A DNA stretch of 64,000 nt. Source: Paracoccus denitrificans. Its GTDB lineage: Bacteria; Pseudomonadota; Alphaproteobacteria; Rhodobacterales; Rhodobacteraceae. Positions within the stretch are counted from its first letter, which is position 1; every line of letters begins with the position of its first letter. The notes beneath the pieces are model-generated. The model saw only the letters and a program-made list of their open reading frames with translations, was not told the DNA's origin and did no database searches. The stretch spans positions 36,832 to 100,831 of the forward strand of contig VAFL01000011.1 of NCBI GenBank assembly GCA_005768755.1. The letters run 5' to 3'. Shown piece by piece: positions 46,298 to 55,552 of the stretch. Position numbers and translations under genes: made by a program.

Positions 46298-48532
46298 ATG
46301 CCCGACTTGCTGATCGAACTCTTTTCCGAGGAAATTCCGGCCCGGATGCAGGCGCGCGCCCGCGAGGACCTGAAAAAGCTGGTGACGGACGGTCTGGTCG
46401 AGGCCGGGCTGACCTATGCCTCGGCGGGTGCGTTTTCGACGCCGCGCCGTCTGGCGCTGTCGGTGGATGGGCTGACGGATGCGTCGAAGGCGGTCAAGGA
46501 AGAACGCAAGGGCCCGCGCACCGATGCGCCCGAAAAGGCCTTGGAGGGGTTTTTGCGCTCAACCGGGCTGAGCAAGGACCAGCTTGAGGTTCGCGACGAA
46601 AAGAAGGGGCAGGTCTATTTTGCCGTGATCGAAAAGCCGGGTCGTCCGGCGGCGGACATCGTGGCCGAGGTGCTGGAAAAGACCATTCGCGATTTTCCAT
46701 GGTCCAAATCGATGCGTTGGGGTTCCGGTTCCCTGCGTTGGGTTCGCCCGCTGCATTCGATCCTGTGCATCCTGACGGATGAGGCGGGTGCTGAGGTCGT
46801 GCCGCTGGACGTGGACGGCATCCGGTCGGGCGACACCACGCGCGGTCACCGCTTCATGGCGCCCGACGCGATTTCGGTCACCAGTTTCGACGATTACGCA
46901 GCCAAGCTGCGCCGCGCCAAGGTCATGCTGGACGCGGAAGAACGCGCGGCCGCGATCCAGCAGGAGGCCGCGAATCTGGCCTTCGCGCGCGGCTGGGAGA
47001 TTGTCGAGGACAAGGGCCTGCTGGCCGAGGTCGCGGGTCTGGTCGAATGGCCCGTGCCGCTGATGGGTGTGATCGAGGACAAGTTTCTGACCCTGCCGCC
47101 CGAGGTGCTGCAAACCTCGATGAAGGAACACCAGAAGTTCTTTTCCGCGAAGAACCCCAAGACCGGCCGGATCGAGGGCTATGTCACCGTCGCCAATATC
47201 GAGGCGCCGGACGATGGCCAGATGATCCTTGCCGGCAATCAGCGAGTGCTGGCCGCGCGGCTGTCTGACGGTCTGTTCTTCTGGGAAAACGATTTGCGAC
47301 AGGCGAAGGCGGGCATGACGGATTGGGCCGAGGGGCTGAAATCCGTGACCTTCCACAACAAGCTGGGCTCTCAAGCCGACCGCGTGGCCCGCATCGCCGC
47401 CTTGGCACGCGAGATCGCCCCAATGGTCGGTGCCGACCCCGATCAGGCCGGCCGCGCAGCGGAACTGGCCAAGCTGGACCTGCGGTCCTCAATGGTCGGC
47501 GAGTTCCCGGAATTGCAGGGCGTGATGGGGCGGTATTATGCGCTTGAGGCAGGCGAAGCCGACGCGGTGGCCGACGCCGCCTGCGACCATTACTCGCCGC
47601 TGGGGCCGTCGGATGACGTGCCGACTGCGCCGGTTTCCGTCGCCGTGGCGCTTGCCGACAAGATCGACACGCTGACCGGTTTCTGGGCGATTGACGAGAA
47701 GCCGACGGGCTCGAAGGACCCCTTCGCGCTGCGGAGGGCGGCGCTTGGGGTTATTCGTATTGTTTTGGCGAACAACATTAGGGGGCAGTTAAACGGGTTG
47801 CTGCAGTCGAGCGCTATTAGCAGTCGGCTTGCGATAGGAACGGTTCTGGGAAGAGAAAGTAAGCTTCGTCGTGACGAGTATTCGCAGGGAACTGGTGTTG
47901 AAGCTGACCAACTGCATTCGTTGGAAGAGGACGCAGAAAACGAGCGCATTGAAAAAGAGACACCACGTGAGTTGTTAAATCAACCAGATCTCGGCAGCTC
48001 TGATGTTCTAGATCTCCTCTCCTTCCTCCACGACCGCCTGAAGGTCTATCTCCGCGATCAGGGCATCCGGCATGACATCATCGACGCCGTGCTGGCGCAG
48101 CCCGGCAATGACGATCTCGTGCTGGTGGTGAACCGGGCGCGGGCGCTCAACGACATGCTGTCGACCGAGGACGGGCAGAACCTGACGCAGGGCCTCAAGC
48201 GGGCGTCGAATATTCTGGCACAGGCCGAGGAGAAGGATGGTGTTGAATACAGCTTCGGTGCCGATCCGAAATTCGCCGAAACCGACGAAGAACGCGCCCT
48301 GTTCACAGCGCTCGACAGTGCCGAACCGGCGATCAAGGCGGCCACCGCAGCCGAGGATTTCCCGGCTGCCATGTCGGCCATCGCGGGCCTGCGCGCCCCC
48401 ATCGACGCTTTCTTCGACGCCGTGCAGGTCAACACCGACAACCAGATCGTCCGCCGCAACCGGCTGAACCTGCTGTCACGCATCCGCGAGGCCGGCCGCC
48501 AGATCGCGGATTTCACGAAGATCGAGGGCTGA
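46298..48532 (+). CDS. glyS: Glycyl-tRNA synthetase beta chain, with an anomalous internal segment
   Basis: 744 residues against 689 in E. coli. The start MPDLLIELFSEEIPARMQ, TPRRLALSVDGL, GHRFMAP, and the late DPFALRRAALGVIRI block with the anticodon-binding tail (VNRARALNDML, RASNILAQAEE) are typical. Between residues about 485 and 571 the protein has an extra Glu/Gln/Ser-rich stretch, and the DNA there falls from about two-thirds GC to half with TTA, CTA, ATA, AGA and AGG codons. The frame stays open, so the gene is probably functional. See the separate entry on this segment. Confidence 0.93.
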   Translation: MPDLLIELFSEEIPARMQARAREDLKKLVTDGLVEAGLTYASAGAFSTPRRLALSVDGLTDASKAVKEERKGPRTDAPEKALEGFLRSTGLSKDQLEVRDEKKGQVYFAVIEKPGRPAADIVAEVLEKTIRDFPWSKSMRWGSGSLRWVRPLHSILCILTDEAGAEVVPLDVDGIRSGDTTRGHRFMAPDAISVTSFDDYAAKLRRAKVMLDAEERAAAIQQEAANLAFARGWEIVEDKGLLAEVAGLVEWPVPLMGVIEDKFLTLPPEVLQTSMKEHQKFFSAKNPKTGRIEGYVTVANIEAPDDGQMILAGNQRVLAARLSDGLFFWENDLRQAKAGMTDWAEGLKSVTFHNKLGSQADRVARIAALAREIAPMVGADPDQAGRAAELAKLDLRSSMVGEFPELQGVMGRYYALEAGEADAVADAACDHYSPLGPSDDVPTAPVSVAVALADKIDTLTGFWAIDEKPTGSKDPFALRRAALGVIRIVLANNIRGQLNGLLQSSAISSRLAIGTVLGRESKLRRDEYSQGTGVEADQLHSLEEDAENERIEKETPRELLNQPDLGSSDVLDLLSFLHDRLKVYLRDQGIRHDIIDAVLAQPGNDDLVLVVNRARALNDMLSTEDGQNLTQGLKRASNILAQAEEKDGVEYSFGADPKFAETDEERALFTALDSAEPAIKAATAAEDFPAAMSAIAGLRAPIDAFFDAVQVNTDNQIVRRNRLNLLSRIREAGRQIADFTKIEG
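47750..48013 (+). other. Low-GC segment inside glyS
   Basis: GC counts by 60-base line are 30, 31, 30 and 29 for the lines starting 47761 to 47941, against 41 (line 47581) and 39 (line 48061) in the flanks. Leucine TTA twice and CTA, isoleucine ATA, and arginine AGA and AGG appear, which the flanks avoid. The encoded stretch lies just after the RRAALGVIRI block, where family members carry a linker of variable length. No inverted or direct repeats at its ends are obvious. Length of the segment is close to a multiple of three. Confidence 0.75.
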
Positions 48533-48616
48533 TGCCCGCCAACCGACCTGACGCGGGGGCCATGGACACAGCCCCCGCGCAGCACTAAATCAGGGCGACC
48601 AGCCCAAGGAAACGCC

Positions 48617-51271
48617 ATGCCCAGCCTTAACGATATCCGCTCGACCTATCTCGATTTCTTCAAGCGCAATGGGCACGAGGTCGTGGCCTCGTCGCCGCTG
48701 GTGCCGCGCAACGACCCGACGCTGATGTTCACGAACTCGGGCATGGTGCAATTCAAGAACCGTTTTACCGGCGTCGAAAAGGGCGATTACCAGCGTGCGA
48801 CCTCGGCCCAGAAATGCGTGCGCGCGGGCGGCAAGCATAACGATCTGGACAATGTGGGCTATACCGCGCGGCATCATACCTTCTTTGAAATGCTGGGGAA
48901 TTTCAGCTTTGGCGATTACTTCAAGTCGGAAGCCATCCCCTTCGCATGGGAGCTGCTGACTAAGGATTTCGCCATTCCGAAGGACAAACTGCTGGTCACC
49001 GTCTATCACACAGATGACGAGGCGGCGGATCTGTGGAAGAAGGTCGCCGGCCTGACCGATGACCGCATCATCCGCATTCCGACCGACGACAATTTCTGGC
49101 GCATGGGTCCGACCGGCCCCTGCGGCCCCTGCACCGAGATCTTCTACGATCACGGCGACAAGATCTGGGGCGGCCCGCCCGGCAGCGCGGAAGAAGACGG
49201 AGACCGCTTCATCGAGATCTGGAACCTCGTCTTCATGCAATACGAGCAGTTCGAAGACGGCACCATGCGCGATCTGGACATGCAGTCCATCGACACCGGC
49301 ATGGGGCTGGAACGCATCGGCGCGCTGCTGCAGGGCAAGCATGACAATTACGACACCGACCTGATGCGGGCACTGATCGAGGCCTCGGCCCATGCCACCA
49401 GTTCCGACCCCGACGGGCCGGGCAAGGTCCATCACCGGGTGATCGCGGATCACCTGCGCTCGACCAGCTTCCTGCTGGCCGATGGGGTGATGCCGTCCAA
49501 CGAAGGGCGCGGCTATGTGCTGCGTCGGATCATGCGCCGGGCAATGCGTCATGTGCATATGCTGGGCGCGCAGGATCCGGTAATGCACAAGCTGGTGCCG
49601 TCGCTGGTGCGTCAGATGGGCGCGGCTTACCCCGAACTGGGCCGGGCACAGTCGATGATCGAAGAATCGCTGCTGTCCGAGGAAACCCGTTTCCGCAAGA
49701 CGCTGGACCGTGGTCTGCGGCTGCTGGATGACGAACTGTCGAAGCTGCCGGAAGGCGCCGACCTGCCGGGCGAGGCGGCGTTCAAGCTGTATGACACCTA
49801 CGGCTTCCCGCTGGATCTGACGCAGGACGCGCTGCGCGAGCAGGGCCGGAACGTCGACACGGCGGGCTTCGACGCCGCGATGGCCGAACAGAAGGCGCAG
49901 GCGCGTGCGGCCTGGGCCGGTTCGGGTGAAACCAAGGACGCCGCGATCTGGTTCGAACTGGGCGAAACGCACGGCGCGACCGAATTTTTGGGCTATGACA
50001 CCGAAACCGCGGAAGGTCAGGTGCTGGCCCTAGTGCGCGATGGCGCCGCGATTGAAATCGCGAAGGAAGGCGAGGCCGTGCAGGTGGTCGTGAACCAGAC
50101 CCCGTTCTACGCGGAATCCGGCGGTCAGGTCGGCGATGTGGGCACCATCCAGACCGAAAGCGGGCTGGTGCGCATCTCGGATACCAAGAAATCCGGCGGC
50201 GTGTTCATCCATATCGGCGAAGTGACCATGGGCCAGGTCAACCGTGGGCAGGCCGCCAAGCTGGAGGTCGATCACGGCAATCGCAGCAATATCCGCGCCA
50301 ACCACTCGGCCACCCACCTGCTGCACGAGGCGCTGCGCCGCGCGCTTGGGCCGCATGTCGCACAGCGGGGTTCGCTGAACGCGCATGACCGTCTGCGCTT
50401 CGACTTCAGCCACAACAAGGCGCTCACGCCCGAGGAAATCGCGCAGGTCGAGAGTGAGGTGAACGAGTTCATCCGCCAGAACTCGCCCGTCGATACGCGG
50501 ATCATGACGCCGGACGACGCCCGCGCGATCGGGGCACAGGCGCTGTTTGGCGAGAAATACGGCGACGAGGTGCGAGTCGTGTCGATGGGCAAGCTGGCGG
50601 ATTCCGGCAAGGGCTCCGACAAGCAGACCTATTCGCTGGAACTGTGCGGCGGCACCCATGTCGCGCGGACGGGCGATATCGGGATGTTCGCGCTGACCAC
50701 CGAGACCGCTTCCGCTGCCGGAATCCGCCGGATCGAGGCGCTGACCGGGCAGGCGGCCATGTCCGAATTGCGGCGCGTGGATCGCGAGTTGTCCGAAATC
50801 GCCGGTATTCTGAAGGCGCAAGCCGGGGATGTGGTCGGCAAGGTCAAGGCGCTGTCGGACGAACGCAAGGCGCTGGCGAATGAGGTCGCGCAGCTGAAAC
50901 GCCAGCTTGCCATGGGCGGCGGCGGTGCCTCGGAAGCGAAGGACATTGCCGGCGTCAAGTTCGTCGGCCGCAAGGTCGAAGGTGTCTCGGGCAAGGATCT
51001 GGGCGCGCTTGTGGATGAGATGAAGGCGCAGCTTGGCAGCGGTGCGGTACTGGTCCTGGCCGAAGCTGACGGCAAGGCCACGGTGGCGGCTGGTGTCACG
51101 AATGACCTGACCGACCGGATCAGTGCCGTGGCGCTTGTTCAGGCGGCGACGGCAGCGCTTGGCGGAAAGGGCGGCGGCGGCCGCCCCGATCGCGCACAGG
51201 GCGGTGCGCCCTCGCTCGACGCGGCAGACGCGGCCTTCGCGGCGGCTGAGGCCGTGATCGCGGCTGGCTGA
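48617..51271 (+). CDS. alaS: Alanyl-tRNA synthetase
   Basis: 884 residues (E. coli 876). Class II motifs SGMVQFKNRFTG and MLGNFSFGDYFK at the start, the catalytic RGYVLRRIMRRA block, then the editing domain with zinc ligands HSATHLLHEALR and CGGTHV, and the C-Ala domain ending in GGGGRPDRAQGG. It charges tRNA-Ala and clears mischarged serine. It ends 78 bases before the convergent DUF1127 gene. Confidence 0.98.
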   Translation: MPSLNDIRSTYLDFFKRNGHEVVASSPLVPRNDPTLMFTNSGMVQFKNRFTGVEKGDYQRATSAQKCVRAGGKHNDLDNVGYTARHHTFFEMLGNFSFGDYFKSEAIPFAWELLTKDFAIPKDKLLVTVYHTDDEAADLWKKVAGLTDDRIIRIPTDDNFWRMGPTGPCGPCTEIFYDHGDKIWGGPPGSAEEDGDRFIEIWNLVFMQYEQFEDGTMRDLDMQSIDTGMGLERIGALLQGKHDNYDTDLMRALIEASAHATSSDPDGPGKVHHRVIADHLRSTSFLLADGVMPSNEGRGYVLRRIMRRAMRHVHMLGAQDPVMHKLVPSLVRQMGAAYPELGRAQSMIEESLLSEETRFRKTLDRGLRLLDDELSKLPEGADLPGEAAFKLYDTYGFPLDLTQDALREQGRNVDTAGFDAAMAEQKAQARAAWAGSGETKDAAIWFELGETHGATEFLGYDTETAEGQVLALVRDGAAIEIAKEGEAVQVVVNQTPFYAESGGQVGDVGTIQTESGLVRISDTKKSGGVFIHIGEVTMGQVNRGQAAKLEVDHGNRSNIRANHSATHLLHEALRRALGPHVAQRGSLNAHDRLRFDFSHNKALTPEEIAQVESEVNEFIRQNSPVDTRIMTPDDARAIGAQALFGEKYGDEVRVVSMGKLADSGKGSDKQTYSLELCGGTHVARTGDIGMFALTTETASAAGIRRIEALTGQAAMSELRRVDRELSEIAGILKAQAGDVVGKVKALSDERKALANEVAQLKRQLAMGGGGASEAKDIAGVKFVGRKVEGVSGKDLGALVDEMKAQLGSGAVLVLAEADGKATVAAGVTNDLTDRISAVALVQAATAALGGKGGGGRPDRAQGGAPSLDAADAAFAAAEAVIAAG

Positions 51272-51286
51272 AAAAACGCAGCGGCT

Positions 51287-51318
51287 GGCGTTGCCCCGAC
51301 GAAAATCGGGGCGACGCC
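51287..51318. terminator. Bidirectional terminator between alaS and DUF1127
   Basis: GGCGT-T-GCCCCGA (51287-51299) and TCGGGGC-G-ACGCC (51306-51318) form a 13-pair stem with one T-G wobble and a six-base CGAAAA loop. On the minus strand the stem is followed after eight bases by a T-run (from AAAAAA at 51271-51276), so it can serve the DUF1127 gene best. Confidence 0.7.
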
Positions 51319-51348
51319 TCAACTGCAGATGGACAGGCGCGCCGCGCC

Positions 51349-51567
51349 TTACATCCAGGTCTTGTCGCGGAAGACGTAATAGGGAATCTGCTCTCGCGTG
51401 ATGCCCAGCCGTTCCAGCGCGCTGTCGGACATGCCTTGCAATGCCTCGATCTGGTCCACGCGGGCCTGCAACTCCATCGCGCGGACAAACCATTCCCCGG
51501 TGCGGGCCATGAAGCCTTTCAGGAGATCGCGCAGCGAGGGAGAGTATTGGGTGAGTTGAGTCGTCAT
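51349..51567 (-). CDS. DUF1127-family small protein
   Basis: 72 residues. The second half, ALQGMSDSALERLGITREQIPYYVF (36-66 region), matches the DUF1127 helix-turn pattern that ends in a short basic/aromatic tail. DUF1127 proteins in alphaproteobacteria have been linked to RNA maturation and phosphate or stress adaptation. AGAGG lies near the ATG and is part of an inverted repeat described separately. Confidence 0.8.
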   Translation of the reverse strand: MTTQLTQYSPSLRDLLKGFMARTGEWFVRAMELQARVDQIEALQGMSDSALERLGITREQIPYYVFRDKTWM

Positions 51568-51569
51568 TT

Positions 51570-51600
51570 GGAAACCTCTTCAGAGATGCGAATGGTTTCC
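51570..51600 (-). promoter_or_regulatory. Inverted repeat over the DUF1127 ribosome site
   Basis: On the minus strand GGAAACC (51600-51594) and GGTTTCC (51576-51570) flank 17 bases and end two bases before the ATG. The AGAGG ribosome site overlaps the second arm, so folding would hide it. This is a possible thermosensor or sRNA target; the arms are only seven bases. Confidence 0.35.
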
Positions 51601-51778
51601 TCCCATGACGTTAAGGTTAGGTCATAGTGGCTGGCATATCCACCCTTTGAGGCGCAACACAGCCATGCGTCAGGCGGGACGCCGTCACGCACCGACAAAC
51701 CCGGACGAATGCGCTTTCCCCTTGCGGGCGGGCCGACTATACCGTCTGCGGCATTCTTGATTGCGGAAGGAAAGCAGT

Positions 51779-53071
51779 ATGGCCAATGTCGTGGTGGTCG
51801 GCGCGCAATGGGGCGACGAAGGTAAGGGCAAGATCGTCGACTGGTTGTCGGAGCGGGCAGAAATCATCGCCCGTTTTCAGGGCGGCCATAATGCCGGGCA
51901 TACGCTTGTCATTGGCAATGAGGTTTACAAGCTGTCGCTGCTGCCGTCTGGAATCGTCCGGAAGGGCAAGCTGGCGGTCATCGGCAATGGCGTCGTTCTG
52001 GACCCATGGTCCCTGTTTGCGGAAATAGATAAACTGGCGGCGCAGGGGGTCGAAATCTCGACCGACAATCTGATCATCGCCGAGAACACCCCCCTGATTC
52101 TGCCTTTGCATCAGGATCTGGATCAATTGCGCGAAGCCGCCGCCGGTTCGGCGAAGATCGGCACCACAGGCCGTGGTATCGGGCCCGCTTACGAAGACAA
52201 AGTCGGTCGCCGCACTATCCGCCTGGCCGATCTGGGTGACGAGGAAACGCTGGACGCGCGCCTTGATCGCCTTCTGGCCCATCACGATGCCTTGCGTCAG
52301 GGCCTGGGCGCAGAAGCGATCGACCGGGCAGAGCTGAAGGCGAAGCTTATGGAAATCGCGCCGAAACTTCTGCCGTTTTCGCAGCCCGTCTGGAAAGTGC
52401 TGAACGAGGCCCGCAAGGCCGGCAAGCGCATTCTGTTCGAAGGCGCGCAGGGCAGTCTTCTGGACATCGATTTCGGCACGTATCCCTATGTCACGTCCTC
52501 GACCACGATGTCGGGAATGGCCGCGTCCGGCACCGGACTGGGCCCGAGCGCGATCGATTTCGTGCTGGGGATCGTGAAAGCCTATACCACCCGCGTGGGC
52601 GAAGGCCCGTTCCCGACTGAACTTTTCGACGAAGATGGCCAGCGTCTGGGCGAACGTGGCCATGAATTCGGCACCGTCACCGGCAGGAAGCGGCGCTGCG
52701 GCTGGTTCGATGCGGTTCTGGTGCGGCAGACCTGCGCAATTTCCGGCGTGAACGGCATCGCGCTGACCAAGTTGGACGTGCTGGACGGTTTCGAGACGCT
52801 GAAAATCTGCGTGGGCTATGAAATCGACGGCGTGACTTACGATTATTTGCCGACTGCCGCCGCACTTCAAGCCAAGGTCAAACCGGTCTACGAAGAAATG
52901 CCGGGCTGGTCGGAATCCACTGCGGGCGCACGAAGCTGGGCCGATCTGCCGGCCGAGGCGATCAAATATGTCCGCCGCGTGGAAGAACTGATCCAATGCC
53001 CGGTTGCGCTGCTGTCGACGTCGCCCGAACGTGACGACACGATCCTTGTCACGGACCCGTTCCAGGACTGA
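51779..53071 (+). CDS. purA: Adenylosuccinate synthetase
   Basis: 430 residues. First step from IMP to AMP with GTP and aspartate. GAQWGDEGKGKIVDW (about 7-21), FQGGHNAGHT, TTGRGIGPAYEDKV and KRRCGWFDAV are diagnostic. The start at 51779 has GGAAGGAAA upstream; the in-frame start six codons earlier is not needed. Confidence 0.98.
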   Translation: MANVVVVGAQWGDEGKGKIVDWLSERAEIIARFQGGHNAGHTLVIGNEVYKLSLLPSGIVRKGKLAVIGNGVVLDPWSLFAEIDKLAAQGVEISTDNLIIAENTPLILPLHQDLDQLREAAAGSAKIGTTGRGIGPAYEDKVGRRTIRLADLGDEETLDARLDRLLAHHDALRQGLGAEAIDRAELKAKLMEIAPKLLPFSQPVWKVLNEARKAGKRILFEGAQGSLLDIDFGTYPYVTSSTTMSGMAASGTGLGPSAIDFVLGIVKAYTTRVGEGPFPTELFDEDGQRLGERGHEFGTVTGRKRRCGWFDAVLVRQTCAISGVNGIALTKLDVLDGFETLKICVGYEIDGVTYDYLPTAAALQAKVKPVYEEMPGWSESTAGARSWADLPAEAIKYVRRVEELIQCPVALLSTSPERDDTILVTDPFQD

Positions 53072-53126
53072 GCGGGCGCCAGCATCCGCAAGCGGCGGCC
53101 ACAGGAAGACCCCAGAGGAGGAACAG

Positions 53127-53342
53127 ATGGAACTGAAGACCCGCAAACGCCTGTCTCTGCTGGTGCTGCTTCTGGGGCTGCCGGGCTATATCGTCGCGGC
53201 CTGGATGCTGCTTGCCTGGATCGACGACAGATGGGGCCGGTTACCCATCTGGGCGGAATGTCTGGTTGTCGTGACCCTCGGCATCGTCTGGATACTGCCC
53301 TTCAGACGGCTTTTCACCGGGATCGGGAAGGACGACGGTTGA
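53127..53342 (+). CDS. DUF2842-family small membrane protein
   Basis: 71 residues with two membrane helices (about 10-30 and 43-60) and the end FRRLFTGIGKDD, which fits DUF2842, a small membrane family of alphaproteobacteria with unknown function. GAGGAGGAA precedes the ATG. Its stop overlaps the thiN start (TTGA). It follows purA by 55 bases. Confidence 0.8.
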   Translation: MELKTRKRLSLLVLLLGLPGYIVAAWMLLAWIDDRWGRLPIWAECLVVVTLGIVWILPFRRLFTGIGKDDG

Positions 53343-54004
53343 GCGCGCCTTTTCGCTGGCACTGCGGCGTCACCCTGGTCGGCGGGGGTGCCGTCAGCCT
53401 GCGCGACATGGAAGAGGCGCGCAAATTGGCGCCGGTACTGGTGGCCGCCGATGGCGGCGCAGATGCAGCGCTGGCACTTGGTCAATGCCCCGACATGGCC
53501 ATCGGGGATTTCGATTCAATCTCGGATGCGGCGCGGGCCACACTTGGCCCGGATCGGCTGCTGCATGTGGCCGAGCAGGACAGCACCGATTTTGCAAAGG
53601 CGCTTGGCAGGATCGAAGCCCATCATGTCATCGCGATCGGTTTTTCCGGCCGGCGACTGGATCATACATTGGCGGCGCTCAACGTGATGACGCGCAACCT
53701 GGCGCCCCCTTGCGTCATGTTGGCAGCGGAAGATGTGGCCTTCATGGCGCCCCGAGACCTGTCCCTTCCATTGGCGGCTGAAACGCGGGTGTCGCTGTTC
53801 CCGATGGGCAGGGTGACGGGCAAAAGCAGCGGGCTGAAATGGCCGATTGACGGGATCGACTTCGGGCCGGATGGCCGCGTCGGCACCTCAAACGAGGCGA
53901 CGGGCGCGGTTCAGCTAAGCATCTACGGCCCGATGCTGGTCATGCTGCCGCGTGACTGCCTGGGTCTGGTGGTGGCGGCGATCACCGCTCCCATGTCCGC
54001 CTGA
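53339..54004 (+). CDS. thiN: Thiamine diphosphokinase
   Basis: 221 residues from a TTG start that overlaps the DUF2842 stop. Forms thiamine diphosphate from thiamine and ATP. Motifs VAADGGADAAL (36-46), GDFDS (56-60), STDFAKAL (82-89) and RRLDHTLAALN (105-115) are clear. Longer in-frame starts fall within DUF2842 and purA-type shadows and are rejected. Its 3' end overlaps the convergent dipeptidase by 23 bases. No TPP riboswitch was seen. Confidence 0.9.
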   Translation: MSAPFRWHCGVTLVGGGAVSLRDMEEARKLAPVLVAADGGADAALALGQCPDMAIGDFDSISDAARATLGPDRLLHVAEQDSTDFAKALGRIEAHHVIAIGFSGRRLDHTLAALNVMTRNLAPPCVMLAAEDVAFMAPRDLSLPLAAETRVSLFPMGRVTGKSSGLKWPIDGIDFGPDGRVGTSNEATGAVQLSIYGPMLVMLPRDCLGLVVAAITAPMSA

Positions 54005-55031
54005 GCAGTGACATCCAGTTCTTCCAGGCCAGCTTTTCGACCAGCTCTGCGCCATAGCCGTGCCGTGCCATCGCCGTCAGCAGGCCGGGCAGGGCCGCCG
54101 CATCGGCCAGATCAGTTGGCATCAGCGCCCCATCGAAATCCGACCCGAGCGCGACACCGTCCTCGCCCAGCTTCGCGATCAGGTGATCGAGATGGCGCAG
54201 ATAGGGGTCGTATCCGTCGAAGGACAGGCGGCGGCCATCCTCGCGCGCGAAGCCAGCGGCGAAATTAAGCCCGACCAGACCGCCTGTGCCAGCGATCAGC
54301 TCAAGCTGCGCATCGGTCAGATTACGGGTGGAGGCCGCCACCGCATGGGCGCCCGAATGGGTGCTGACAAGCGGCGCGCCACTGATGCGGGCCACGTCCT
54401 CGATCCCCTTGGCGTTCAGATGCGCCAGATCAACCAGAATGCGCAGATTTTCGCATTCCTGCACCAATGTCTTTCCCGCATCGCTCAGGCCCGGCCCGGT
54501 ATCCGGATCGGCGGGAAAAGCGAAGGGCACACCGTGGCCATAAGCATTCTCTCGCGACCAGACCGGCCCGAGTGAGCGCAATCCCGCGCGGTGCCAGACA
54601 TGCAGCGTATCGGGGTCGGCAATGCCCTCGGCACCCTCCATATGCATGATCGCGGCGATCCGGCCGGCCTGCTTCGCGGTCAGGATTTCGTCGACACTGC
54701 GGCAGATCGACAGGGTGCCGCTGCGTTCCAGCGCATCCAGACGCCCGGCCAACCGCAACATATGCTCTGTCGCGGCATCTGTAGGGATCGGCCCGGCCAG
54801 CGGTACGGCATAGGGCGGAACTTCCTGCCGGGCATGCCAGTCGATGCCGTCATCGTCGGGCGGAGAGGGCGCCCACAATGCGAAAAACCCCCCGAACATG
54901 CCACCCTGGCGCAACCGTGGCAGGTCGATATGGCCGGTGCCATCGCCCTTTTGCCAGATGCTCAGCGGGTCGGCGTCATTTGCGACCAGTCGCTGCAGAA
55001 AATCATTGTGACCATCGAAAACGGGAATCAT
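53982..55031 (-). CDS. Membrane dipeptidase family zinc hydrolase (peptidase M19)
   Basis: 349 residues. Zinc ligands in DGHND (H8, D10), MHMEGAEG (E132), DLAHLN (H204), STHSG (H225), and GSDFDG (D298) match renal dipeptidase/M19. No signal peptide is seen, so it is cytoplasmic in this form. Substrates in the family include dipeptides and D-amino acid peptides. GAAGGAG lies eight bases before the ATG at 55031; the upstream in-frame stretch is not conserved. Confidence 0.92.
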   Translation of the reverse strand: MIPVFDGHNDFLQRLVANDADPLSIWQKGDGTGHIDLPRLRQGGMFGGFFALWAPSPPDDDGIDWHARQEVPPYAVPLAGPIPTDAATEHMLRLAGRLDALERSGTLSICRSVDEILTAKQAGRIAAIMHMEGAEGIADPDTLHVWHRAGLRSLGPVWSRENAYGHGVPFAFPADPDTGPGLSDAGKTLVQECENLRILVDLAHLNAKGIEDVARISGAPLVSTHSGAHAVAASTRNLTDAQLELIAGTGGLVGLNFAAGFAREDGRRLSFDGYDPYLRHLDHLIAKLGEDGVALGSDFDGALMPTDLADAAALPGLLTAMARHGYGAELVEKLAWKNWMSLLRRTWER

Positions 55032-55151
55032 CACGCACTCCTTCAATCCGGCGGCATCCTGCTGCGACAGGCGCATCCCCGCAAGCCGCTTTGCCGTCGC
55101 GCCGATCCGTGGCAGGCTGCACAACAAGGCCACGCCAGGGAGAGTTGAACC

Positions 55152-55475
55152 ATGCCCCAGATTCGCCAGGATTTCGACGGCCAGACCGTCATCACCACAT
55201 TCGAGGTCACGCCGGGCACCGCCCATGACCTGCTGGACGCCCTGACTGCCGCATGGGATGAGGTGATCAGCAAACAGCCCGGCTTTCTGGGCGGCGCCGT
55301 GCATCTGAACGACGCGCAGACCCGCATTGCCACCTATTCACAATGGGGAAAGCGCGGTGATTACCAGGCCATGCTGCGCACGCCTGAGATGCGAGAGCGA
55401 AACCGCCTTATCAACCAGCTGTCGCGAAATTTCGAGCCCGTGATGTATGAGGTCCAATCCGTCTACAACACATGA
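55152..55475 (+). CDS. Antibiotic biosynthesis monooxygenase (ABM) domain protein
   Basis: 107 residues of the dimeric ferredoxin-like ABM fold: ITTFEVTPGTAHDLLDAL, QPGFLGGAVHLND and RIATYSQWGKRGDYQAML. Such proteins are heme- or quinone-related monooxygenases or binding proteins. It is divergent from the dipeptidase; AGGGAG lies seven bases before the ATG. Confidence 0.8.
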   Translation: MPQIRQDFDGQTVITTFEVTPGTAHDLLDALTAAWDEVISKQPGFLGGAVHLNDAQTRIATYSQWGKRGDYQAMLRTPEMRERNRLINQLSRNFEPVMYEVQSVYNT

Positions 55476-55552
55476 TGTAGATGCAGAATCACCGTGCAAT
55501 GCCGAATATGCCCCGCTAGGATCACATCAAAGCGATTTAGCGGGGGGCAGGC

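Noticed and set aside
51737..53146. Long minus-strand frame opposite purA
   Set aside because: purA is unmistakable on the plus strand, and the antisense frame has no start signal.
53072..53338. TPP riboswitch for thiN
   Set aside because: The upstream region is the DUF2842 gene; no conserved TPP aptamer motif was found.
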